31,143 bases of DNA from contig JBDRZZ010000018.1 of assembly GCA_039804165.1 (NCBI GenBank), positions 1-31,143 of the forward strand, in the 5' to 3' direction. Positions 24,861-31,143 of this stretch are shown here, piece after piece. Made by a program: the position numbers and the translations under genes. The first letter of the stretch is position 1, and every line of letters starts with the position of its first letter. Below the pieces are notes generated by a model. The model made no database searches. It had not been told where the DNA came from and worked only from the letters and a program-made list of their open reading frames with translations. The stretch comes from a candidate division WOR-3 bacterium (GTDB lineage: Bacteria > Hydrothermota > UBA3072).

Positions 24861-25585
24861 AGTTCCTAAATTTATCTAAAAATAAGACAATCTTTATAAT
24901 CTCGGATACCCATTTTCAAGAAAACTCAGGAAAAGAGGTTTTATCTTTTCTCTCTTTTTTACAAATGGTTGAAAAAAAGGGGGATGGATTGTTTCTACTT
25001 GGGGATATTTTTGATTTTTATTTTGAGTATAAATCCTTTATTCCTAAGAATTTTTTTGATGTTTTTTATGCTCTAAGAAGAATTGTTGAGCAGGGTATTC
25101 ACGTTCATTACTGGACTGGAAATCATGACTTTTGGGTTGGAGAATTTTTTAAAAGACTTGGCATTAAAACACATGCTGAACCTACTACACTTAAAATGGA
25201 GGGGAAAAGAATATTGGTTTTACATGGAGATGAAGTTGATACCAATTTTATGTTAAAAAATATATTATGTAATAAGTTTTCAAAATTTCTTTTTTCTTTG
25301 CTTCATCCTGAATTTGGATTACTAATTGCAAGGGTGGTGTCGAAACTTTCAAGAGAAAAATCTAAAAAATTTGAGTTACCCAAAAGAAGTCTTGAAAATT
25401 TTGCTGAGAGAAAATTTTTAAAAGGAATAGATACGGTGATAATGGGACATTTCCACATTCCTTACTTTTACAAAAGAGGGAAGAAGAACCTTGTAATATG
25501 TGGGGATTGGGGATCTTGGCATTCCTATGGAGTGATCGAAAATGGCAATATTTCGCTTAAACGATTTAGCCATTCTCCTAAATGA
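24857..25585 (+). CDS. lpxH: UDP-2,3-diacylglucosamine diphosphatase LpxH-like, CTG start
   Basis: A calcineurin-fold metallophosphatase that hydrolyses UDP-2,3-diacylglucosamine to lipid X, the step before LpxB. The metal-ligand motifs are ISDTH (15-19), LLGDIFDF (about 47-54), WTGNHDFW, LHGDEVD and MGHFHIP. The first ATG (24965) would cut off the ISDTH motif. Reading upstream in frame, no ATG, GTG or TTG occurs. The only plausible start is CTG at 24857, overlapping the previous stop as CTGA with AAGGGAAG a few bases before it. This gives 242 aa, the normal LpxH length. A non-LpxH metallophosphatase is possible but less likely beside the other lpx genes. The 3' end overlaps recO by 61 bp. 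Confidence 0.8.
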   Translation: MKFLNLSKNKTIFIISDTHFQENSGKEVLSFLSFLQMVEKKGDGLFLLGDIFDFYFEYKSFIPKNFFDVFYALRRIVEQGIHVHYWTGNHDFWVGEFFKRLGIKTHAEPTTLKMEGKRILVLHGDEVDTNFMLKNILCNKFSKFLFSLLHPEFGLLIARVVSKLSREKSKKFELPKRSLENFAERKFLKGIDTVIMGHFHIPYFYKRGKKNLVICGDWGSWHSYGVIENGNISLKRFSHSPK

Positions 25586-26244
25586 TAAACTCCGTATTTT
25601 AAAAGAAATTTTAAAAGTTCTTTCTTGTTTGTTTCCTTCCACTCTTGGAGTTCTTTAAATCTACCCTTCTCAAGAAGTTGGATTTTTTCTTTTAAATGGA
25701 GAAAAGGAATGGAACTTTGTTTTTTGCATTTTTTACAGACACCTTTACCCTCTTCTATATCAAAAAATTCTATCTCACTTATTCCACATTTTGCACATTT
25801 ATCCATCTGAGGGGATACCCCTTGAAGTTTAAAAAGAGATAGTAGGAAATACCCTATAACTTCTTCTTTAAAACCTTTATTAAGAAAAGTAAGGGCTCTC
25901 TTTTCTAATCCGAAAAGACCACTCATTGGAGAAGGGATCGTTCTCCCTATCCATATTAACCCCCAGGCTATATTTAAACTATATAAATCTTTCCTTAAAT
26001 TTTCATATGACTCTTTTATGTTTGCCTCTTTTAGGATTCCTAAATCTTTCCCGGGTTTTAGATAATAAACAATTTGTGTTAGATTCAAAGGTTCTATATT
26101 CCCCGCAAATTGAGATTTTGTTCTTTTTGCGCCTTTTGCTATTAAAGATAATCTTTCAGAATCTTGTGTTAAAATATGAATTATCTTACTTGAGTTTCCA
26201 AAATCATAGTTTTTTAAAATTATTGCGTCTTTTCTGTTGAGCAT
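25525..26244 (-). CDS. recO: DNA repair protein RecO
   Basis: A 239-aa recombination mediator that works with RecR to load RecA on SSB-coated DNA. It starts MLNRKDAIILKNYDFGNSSKI, the usual RecO OB-fold N-terminus with LIAKGAKR following (about 34-41). A four-cysteine zinc-binding site lies in the helical domain (CAKCG near 152 and CKKCK near 172). It is the last gene of the minus-strand operon, 3 nt after hypE. Its last 61 bases are antisense to the end of lpxH. Confidence 0.88.
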   Translation of the reverse strand: MLNRKDAIILKNYDFGNSSKIIHILTQDSERLSLIAKGAKRTKSQFAGNIEPLNLTQIVYYLKPGKDLGILKEANIKESYENLRKDLYSLNIAWGLIWIGRTIPSPMSGLFGLEKRALTFLNKGFKEEVIGYFLLSLFKLQGVSPQMDKCAKCGISEIEFFDIEEGKGVCKKCKKQSSIPFLHLKEKIQLLEKGRFKELQEWKETNKKELLKFLLKYGVYHLGEWLNRLSEILPFSITP

Positions 26245-26247
26245 AGC

Positions 26248-27258
26248 TTAACATATCCTGGGTAGTTGCTCCCCTACTAATCGGTCAATAAATCTAAGAC
26301 CCCCTATAAGAGTTTCAAGAACCACTCTACCTTTGTTTTCTTTGGTAATTTCTCCTATTATCGCAGCATCTTTACCTAAGGGATGTTTCTTCATAATATT
26401 AAGAATACTTGAGGCTTCATCTTCTCTCACTATAGCGATAATTTTACCTTCATTTGCAAGATAAAGAGGTTCTAACCCTAATATTTCTGAAAAAGACTTT
26501 ACACCCTTAGGTATAGGAAGTTTTTCTTCTAAGATTTTAATCCCAAAATTGGAATTCTCTACAATCTCACATAAGACAGCCGCCACTCCACCTCTTGTAG
26601 GATCTCTAAGAAACTTCACCCCTCCTTTTGAAATAATTCTTTTTACTAAATCCCAAAGGGGGGCACAGTCACTTCTAATATTAGTTTTAAAACCCTCTCT
26701 TTCGCTTAAAACTGCAATACCATGAAGGCCGATTCCTCCATTTATAAGAATTTTATCTCCGGGTTCTATATTTTTTTTTGATAAATTTATTTCTCTTTCC
26801 GAAATTCCAATCCCAGAGGTGTTTATAAACAACTTATCCGCATTCCCTTTTTCTACAACTTTTGTATCCCCTGTGACTATTTTTACTCCTGCTTTTTTAC
26901 TCGCTTTTGACATAGAAATCAAAATCTTATCTAAAGTCTCTATATCAAACCCTTCTTCAATTATAAAAGAACAAGATATATATAAGGGTCTTGCCCCCAT
27001 CGCAGCAAGATCGTTTACCGTTCCATTTATTGCCAAGACTCCTATATTTCCTCCTGGGAAGAAAAGGGGTTTGACAACATAAGAGTCAGTTGTAAAGCAA
27101 ATTTTCTTTTTTCTAACTTCTAAGATCGCAGAATCGGTAAGCTCATTGAGGATTGGATTACCAAATCTTTTAAGGAATAAATTTTTAATAAGGGAAGCCA
27201 TTTCCTTCCCCCCACTCCCATGAGAAAGAAGAATTTTATCTCTTTCTTTATTTTCCAT
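26248..27258 (-). CDS. hypE: Hydrogenase maturation factor HypE
   Basis: A 336-aa HypE, which dehydrates the carbamoyl group on its own C-terminal cysteine to a thiocyanate used to make the cyanide ligands of [NiFe]-hydrogenase. Recognised by ILLSHGSGGKEM near the N-terminus, the TDSYVVKPLFFPGGNIG ATP-binding segment, DPTRGGVAAVLCEI and the essential C-terminal PRIC. ATG 27258 is preferred: the family normally begins a few residues before the HGSGGK motif. A GTG at 27294 would add 12 residues. It overlaps the hypD 3' end by 11 nt. Confidence 0.94.
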   Translation of the reverse strand: MENKERDKILLSHGSGGKEMASLIKNLFLKRFGNPILNELTDSAILEVRKKKICFTTDSYVVKPLFFPGGNIGVLAINGTVNDLAAMGARPLYISCSFIIEEGFDIETLDKILISMSKASKKAGVKIVTGDTKVVEKGNADKLFINTSGIGISEREINLSKKNIEPGDKILINGGIGLHGIAVLSEREGFKTNIRSDCAPLWDLVKRIISKGGVKFLRDPTRGGVAAVLCEIVENSNFGIKILEEKLPIPKGVKSFSEILGLEPLYLANEGKIIAIVREDEASSILNIMKKHPLGKDAAIIGEITKENKGRVVLETLIGGLRFIDRLVGEQLPRIC

Positions 27259-28345
27259 CTTTAAATTTATAATAGGCTGCGCAGGTGCCTTCACCGGATA
27301 CCATACAAGGTCCTATGGGATTTTCTGGAGTGCATACTCTCTTAAATAGTTCACACTCATTAGGTTTTCTTACTCCACGGAGAACCTCTCCACATCTGCA
27401 GGCTGGATTTTCTTTTGTTTTTTCTACTTCTACACTTAAATTTTTCTCAGCATCTATTTCTGAATATTCATCTTTTATATATAAACCTGAGTTAGGAATT
27501 ACTCCAAGACCTCTCCAACTTGTAGATTCGGTCTTGAAAACTTCTTTCATTAAAGAAAGAGCTTTTTTATTGCCTTCTTTTCTAACAACCCTTTTATACT
27601 GATTTTCTAAAGAAGCTCTTTTTCTTATTATATTCCTTGTTAATATTTCTATTGCTTCTAAAATATCAACTGGTTCAAATCCTGCTATAACTGAAGGAAT
27701 TTTGAATTTTTTCACAATGGGTAAGTAAGGTTCTTCCCCTATTATAGTGCTGACATGTCCAGGACAAATAAAACCATCGATTTTGGTTTCTTTTTTTTCT
27801 AAGAGAGCCTTCATTGCAGGAGGAATTAGTTTGTGTCCAGAGAGAACGAAGAAGTTTTTAATTTTCTCATTAAGTGCTGTAAGAATAGTATAGGCAACTA
27901 AAGGAGCCGTGGTTTCAAAACCGACTCCTAGAAATATTACTTTTTTATCGGGATTTTTTTTCGCAATATTCAGGCTTTCAATTGGAGAGTAAACAACCTT
28001 TATGTTGTTTCCTTTTGCCCTTTCTTTTTCTAAGGAAGAATAAGAACCGGGGACTCTCATCATATCTCCAAAAGTTGTTATTATTACATATGGAAGTCTA
28101 CTGTAAGCAATTGCTTTATCTATATAGTCGTTTGTAGTAACACAAACAGGGCAACCTGGACCTGAGAGATGCACAATATTTTCTGGAAGAAGACTCATAA
28201 TTCCGGAGGAAAAGAAAGCATGCGTATGTGTCCCGCAAACTTCCATTAAATAAATTTTTTCTTTATAATCTTTAAGGTCTTCTTTTATTTTTTCAATTAT
28301 TCTCTTGGATATCTCTTTATCTCTGAACTCAGTAATATAATTCAT
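27248..28345 (-). CDS. hypD: Hydrogenase maturation factor HypD
   Basis: A 365-aa iron-sulfur protein that, with HypC, carries the Fe(CN)2CO unit during [NiFe]-hydrogenase assembly. Conserved parts: MEVCGTHTHAFF (about 34-45), SGPGCPVCVTTNDYID (about 81-96), GFETTAPLVA and the C-terminal cysteine cluster CRCGEVLRG, then CELFKRVCTPENPIGPCMVS for the [4Fe-4S] site. Full length. It is coupled to hypC by a one-base TAATG overlap. Confidence 0.95.
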   Translation of the reverse strand: MNYITEFRDKEISKRIIEKIKEDLKDYKEKIYLMEVCGTHTHAFFSSGIMSLLPENIVHLSGPGCPVCVTTNDYIDKAIAYSRLPYVIITTFGDMMRVPGSYSSLEKERAKGNNIKVVYSPIESLNIAKKNPDKKVIFLGVGFETTAPLVAYTILTALNEKIKNFFVLSGHKLIPPAMKALLEKKETKIDGFICPGHVSTIIGEEPYLPIVKKFKIPSVIAGFEPVDILEAIEILTRNIIRKRASLENQYKRVVRKEGNKKALSLMKEVFKTESTSWRGLGVIPNSGLYIKDEYSEIDAEKNLSVEVEKTKENPACRCGEVLRGVRKPNECELFKRVCTPENPIGPCMVSGEGTCAAYYKFKDGK

Positions 28346-28563
28346 TATTTAATATTAGATATTTCTTCCCAAATTTTCAGTGTTTTTTTTGCTTCTTTCT
28401 TATCAAGCTTTTCTATTGCAAAACCTGCATGGACAATTACATAATCCCCTATTCTTACATTATTTAAGAGAGCTAAACTAATTTCCTTTCTGATACCTCC
28501 TAATTCAACTATTCCTTTATCCTTTTTAATACTAATAAGTTTCATAGGGATTGCGAGGCACAT
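28345..28563 (-). CDS. hypC: Hydrogenase maturation chaperone HypC
   Basis: A 72-aa HypC/HybG chaperone. It starts MCLAIPMKL, with the Cys2 that carries the iron ligand complex and contacts the hydrogenase large-subunit precursor. The VRIGDYVIVHAGFAIEKLD segment is the second family hallmark. AGGAG lies upstream of the ATG, 27 nt after the stop of the GGDEF gene, so it is probably co-transcribed with it. Confidence 0.95.
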   Translation of the reverse strand: MCLAIPMKLISIKKDKGIVELGGIRKEISLALLNNVRIGDYVIVHAGFAIEKLDKKEAKKTLKIWEEISNIK

Positions 28564-28590
28564 TTTTACTCCTTTTTAATCATTTAAAAA

Positions 28591-30486
28591 TCAATCTTCT
28601 GCTATAATGCTTTGGTTTTTCCCTTCCCTTTTTGCAATGTATAAAGCTCTATCAGCTGCTGCAATGAGGTCTTCTTTATTTTCAGCATGTTTTAAAAACT
28701 CGGCAACTCCTATTGAAACTGTAACCCTAAATTTGCTTCCATCCGGGGAGAAAATTTCCTTGTTTTCTATAGAAGTCCTCAAATTTTCTGCAAGTTTATA
28801 AGCCTCCAAAGAAGTAGTTTTGGGTAATATAATAGCAAATTCTTCTCCACCGTATCTTGCGAGGACATCAGAGGCTCTAAGTCTATTCTTCATTATCTCT
28901 CCAACTTCTCTTAAAATTAAATCTCCATTTTGATGTCCATACTGATCATTTATTAACTTAAAGTTATCTAAATCAACCATAAGCAAAGAAAGAGGGTCTC
29001 TTGTTCGGTGGGATTCAGCAATCTTATTATCCAAAATTTCCTGGAAAAAGCGGTGATTATACGCACCTGTCAAACCATCCCTTACAGCTTTTTCTTTTTC
29101 AAGACTATATAGAATAGCTTTTTCTACAGAAGAAGCGGCTATATCAGTTATTAGATTTAAAATCATTAAATCATTGCTTCTATCAAACCAATTTTTATTT
29201 TTAGAAATTAGTAAAATTCCTCCTTTAACGTCTCCTCTAAAAGGAGAAAACATTAAAGATCTTGCTTCAAAATTTCTCTCTTCAGGAAATAAAATTGGTC
29301 TTCTTATTTCCTTGGAGAGGTCTTCTTTACAAAGAGAAATATTTTTCTCAAGAGCTGCAGCAACAATACTTTTACTTAATTTAATAAAGTATCTCCTTCC
29401 ATCTTCTTCTGTAACAAGATACTCCCCACCTTCTTTAATAAGAAAAATCGCCCACACATCTTTGAAACTATTTTTTATTGTGTCAAATATACTCTTTCTA
29501 ACTTCTTCTAATTTTATTTCTCCAGCGACTTTCCCTGTCAAGTCTAAAAGATACCTAAGCCTAAAAGCCTCTAACATTGAAACTTTCATATATTTATAAA
29601 GCGAGGTTGTTGTGGCCAATCCTTTCGCTACACTAATTAAAAGTTCTTTGTCTTTATCTTCAAAAGGAATTCTTTCTTTTCTATCTACTACTAAAATTCC
29701 TTTCACTTCATTCTCATATTCTATTGAGGTGGCAGCAAAACACTTTATTCCTTCATCTTTCTTGTAATAACCTAAATTAGTAGAGGAATCATTGTATTCA
29801 TTGTTAACAAGAATACCTGAATTTCTTAGAAACCAAGATAAAGGGCCTCTATCTATATAAACTTTTTTCTTTATCTCCCCTTTACTCTTGGCAACCTTAA
29901 CCTGAAATTCGTAGGGATTTGATTCTTTTGTCAAAAGGATAATACTAAATGGTTCAAAAACTCTATCTATTATATCCACACTTGCATATAAAGACTCATA
30001 AATTTTATCTTGAATTCCGGAAGAAAATTCTATTTTTTTAGAAAGGTTTTTTGCTTCTCGTTCCTCTTCAAGACTTTTGGTTTTCTTTTGTTCGGGTCCC
30101 TTTTTCTTAATTTTAGGGATGAAAAAATGGATTGGGATTAATGCACCATAAAGAATTAGATATGGTAAGATTTGTAATTTATTAAATAGAGAAAATAAAG
30201 GTAAAATAAACCACCAAATTTTTGGTTTTAAACCTCTTTTATAAAGTAGTAAAAATACAGGGAAGTAGGAAATAAAAAAGGGGGAAGAGGAGCCTCCTGC
30301 TAGTTGAGTAATAAAAGCAATTCCAGTAAGAGAGAAATGAGGAGGAATATTTTCTTTCTCCACAAGAAAAAAATAAAAAACAAAGAATAGAATAACGGGG
30401 ATCCATATTGAAATAGATATAGGGAAAAAGATAAAAACAAAATATAATATGAAGAATAATGTTGAGAGTGTATTATATAAAACCAT
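28591..30486 (-). CDS. Membrane-bound GAF-GAF-GGDEF diguanylate cyclase
   Basis: A 631-aa signalling protein. Residues 1-125 hold about four to five hydrophobic segments. GAF-like domains cover about 150-295 and 310-460. A GGDEF domain covers about 468-628 with an intact GGEEF signature (546-550) and an RxxD inhibitory site (RASD, 537-540). It should therefore make c-di-GMP and be product-inhibited. The end of the GGDEF domain shows VSIGVAEF and ADRALYIAKREGKN, as expected. It heads the operon with hypC, hypD, hypE and recO, from a promoter that gives a leaderless mRNA. The ligand of the GAF domains is unknown. Confidence 0.88.
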   Translation of the reverse strand: MVLYNTLSTLFFILYFVFIFFPISISIWIPVILFFVFYFFLVEKENIPPHFSLTGIAFITQLAGGSSSPFFISYFPVFLLLYKRGLKPKIWWFILPLFSLFNKLQILPYLILYGALIPIHFFIPKIKKKGPEQKKTKSLEEEREAKNLSKKIEFSSGIQDKIYESLYASVDIIDRVFEPFSIILLTKESNPYEFQVKVAKSKGEIKKKVYIDRGPLSWFLRNSGILVNNEYNDSSTNLGYYKKDEGIKCFAATSIEYENEVKGILVVDRKERIPFEDKDKELLISVAKGLATTTSLYKYMKVSMLEAFRLRYLLDLTGKVAGEIKLEEVRKSIFDTIKNSFKDVWAIFLIKEGGEYLVTEEDGRRYFIKLSKSIVAAALEKNISLCKEDLSKEIRRPILFPEERNFEARSLMFSPFRGDVKGGILLISKNKNWFDRSNDLMILNLITDIAASSVEKAILYSLEKEKAVRDGLTGAYNHRFFQEILDNKIAESHRTRDPLSLLMVDLDNFKLINDQYGHQNGDLILREVGEIMKNRLRASDVLARYGGEEFAIILPKTTSLEAYKLAENLRTSIENKEIFSPDGSKFRVTVSIGVAEFLKHAENKEDLIAAADRALYIAKREGKNQSIIAED

Positions 30487-30492
30487 AAAAAT

Positions 30493-30520
30493 ATATTATA
30501 TCTTACTAAAAATTTTGCAA
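30493..30520 (-). promoter_or_regulatory. Promoter of the GGDEF-hypCDE-recO operon
   Basis: On the minus strand, TTGCAA (30520-30515), a 16-nt spacer and TAATAT (30498-30493), with the ATG (30486) only 6 nt further on. An overlapping TATAAT would give a 14-nt spacer. Either reading predicts a leaderless transcript. Confidence 0.6.
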
Positions 30521-30954
30521 GAAGAAAATAAAATTTTCATAAAAGGTTCAAGGTATGAAGATAATTGTTAAATTAGCTTCTTTTCTCCCTCAAACTGAGC
30601 GCTTCTTATTTTAGTTTTGATGATTTCAGAAAATAAAGTAAGGAGCCTGCTATTTATTTTTACTTTTTAAGATAATACTCCTATTTGAACAGCTCCTTAA
30701 TATCAGATACTCTCACAATTCTCGTTAAAATTAAAACATAATATCGACTGGGATTACTTCATTAATTGTTACTCCGTGGTAAAATGTCTTTAGTTTCAGA
30801 TTTATTAACGAGCTTCACCTTTTAAGTTAATTTGGTAAAGCTCTCTAAAGATGGAGTAAAGTTTAATATTACACTTGCAGGATTTTATTTTCGCTTTGTA
30901 ACAAATAGAAGGGAGTTAAAAATTAGAAGGTCATACCATTTTAAAGCTCAATTT
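30521..30954. other. Non-coding AT-rich stretch between operon and transposase fragment
   Basis: No convincing gene, tRNA or terminator is seen in this stretch. The only structure I noticed is an 8-bp inverted repeat, TAAGGAGC (30639-30646) and GCTCCTTA (30692-30699), with a 45-nt spacer. Part of it may be old insertion-sequence DNA downstream of the transposase fragment, but I cannot show that. Confidence 0.4.
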
Positions 30955-31143
30955 TCAGACCTTCCAAGGCAGGTGGTGGACACTTTGAGATATTTTAACA
31001 TTCACAAGGTCTAATTCCAGATCAAGAGTCACATCCATTTTCTTCTCCAGGAGTTTATCAAGATCCGCCACAAACAAGTGGACAAGTTCAGGAGATTTGT
31101 TTCTCTCAATAAGTATCTCTAAAGTGTTTTATCATTCTTTTTT
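30955..31143 (-). pseudogene. Transposase C-terminal fragment, inverted relative to the left copy
   Basis: Minus-strand reading from the window edge gives the same transposase C-terminus as at 190-358: LEILIERN, SPELVHLF and HHLPWKV, then a TGA stop at 30957-30955. It carries the same frame break before LEILIERN (in-frame TGA-TAA upstream). The copy visible here is thus also from a broken gene, although more of it may lie outside the window. Confidence 0.7.
30963..31143 (-). repeat. 181-bp repeat, right copy (inverted)
   Basis: Inverted partner of 173-353 with one difference in 181 bases. The match ends inside the transposase stop region at 30963 and otherwise runs to the end of the window, so the repeat may be longer on that side, except that the left copy has C-T at 172-171 to compare against. 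Confidence 0.93.

Noticed and set aside
24965-25585. lpxH starting at the first ATG
   Set aside because: This start loses the ISDTH metal-binding motif that is intact in frame just upstream, and gives a protein shorter than the family.
27259-27294. GTG start for hypE
   Set aside because: The extra 12 residues do not fit the family N-terminus; ATG 27258 lies directly before the conserved HGSGGK region.
30832-31014. Open frame of 60 codons on the plus strand near the right edge
   Set aside because: It begins in non-coding DNA and its last third runs antisense through the transposase repeat; no start signal and no recognisable motif.
1-31143. CRISPR arrays, tRNA or rRNA genes
   Set aside because: No regularly spaced direct repeats and no cloverleaf or rRNA-like stretches were seen in the non-coding regions.

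Overview
The window reads as AT-rich chromosome from an uncultured, probably thermophilic and anaerobic, diderm bacterium. Four things point that way: lipid A genes (lpxB, a DUF374 acyltransferase, an msbA-type exporter, lpxH); a ferredoxin-linked four-subunit 2-oxoacid oxidoreductase; [NiFe]-hydrogenase maturation genes; and Lys/Glu/Ile-rich proteins packed into very tight operons. I cannot name the phylum from sequence alone. Lineages such as WOR-3/Hydrothermae would fit, but that is a guess.

Layout. (1) 1-372 is a broken integrase-core transposase. A 181-bp part of it (173-353) recurs inverted at the right edge (30963-31143) with one mismatch. (2) 380-9274 is one long plus-strand operon: a BCAA-rich leader ORF overlapping a terminator hairpin, then ptb-like, fabH, the gamma-delta-alpha-beta 2-oxoacid:ferredoxin oxidoreductase, yebC, ruvC, ruvA, ruvB and a GH105-like hydrolase. 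(3) 9281-10455 is a single M20 amidohydrolase gene. (4) 10506-13077 is homoserine dehydrogenase plus an SNF-type Na+ symporter. (5) 13110-18020 is an envelope operon: geranylgeranyl-reductase-like flavoprotein, GnnA-like Gfo/Idh enzyme, lpxB, DUF374 acyltransferase, glycosyltransferase. It converges on (6) the minus-strand msbA-type exporter. (7) 19894-25585 is a TPR operon: a 1184-aa solenoid protein, a coiled-coil/TPR protein, a 90-aa charged protein and lpxH. It converges on (8) a minus-strand operon: GAF-GAF-GGDEF protein, hypC, hypD, hypE, recO. (9) 30521-30954 is non-coding, followed by the inverted transposase fragment.

Expression signals form a pattern. Seven promoter-like sequences can be aligned with a TTGnnn -35, a 16-nt spacer and a TATATT/TAATAT/TAAAAT -10. 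In most, the ATG lies only 6-13 nt downstream of the -10, so first genes of operons look leaderless. Downstream genes instead use Shine-Dalgarno sites or stop/start overlaps (ATGA, TAATG, TTGA and apparently CTGA).

The points I find most worth checking are: the possible leaderless leader peptide/attenuator ahead of the ptb-fabH-oxidoreductase operon; the CTG start of lpxH, without which the protein loses its first metal-binding motif; the uncharacterised TPR operon; the GGDEF-hypCDE-recO operon; and the 3'-overlapping convergent gene pairs.
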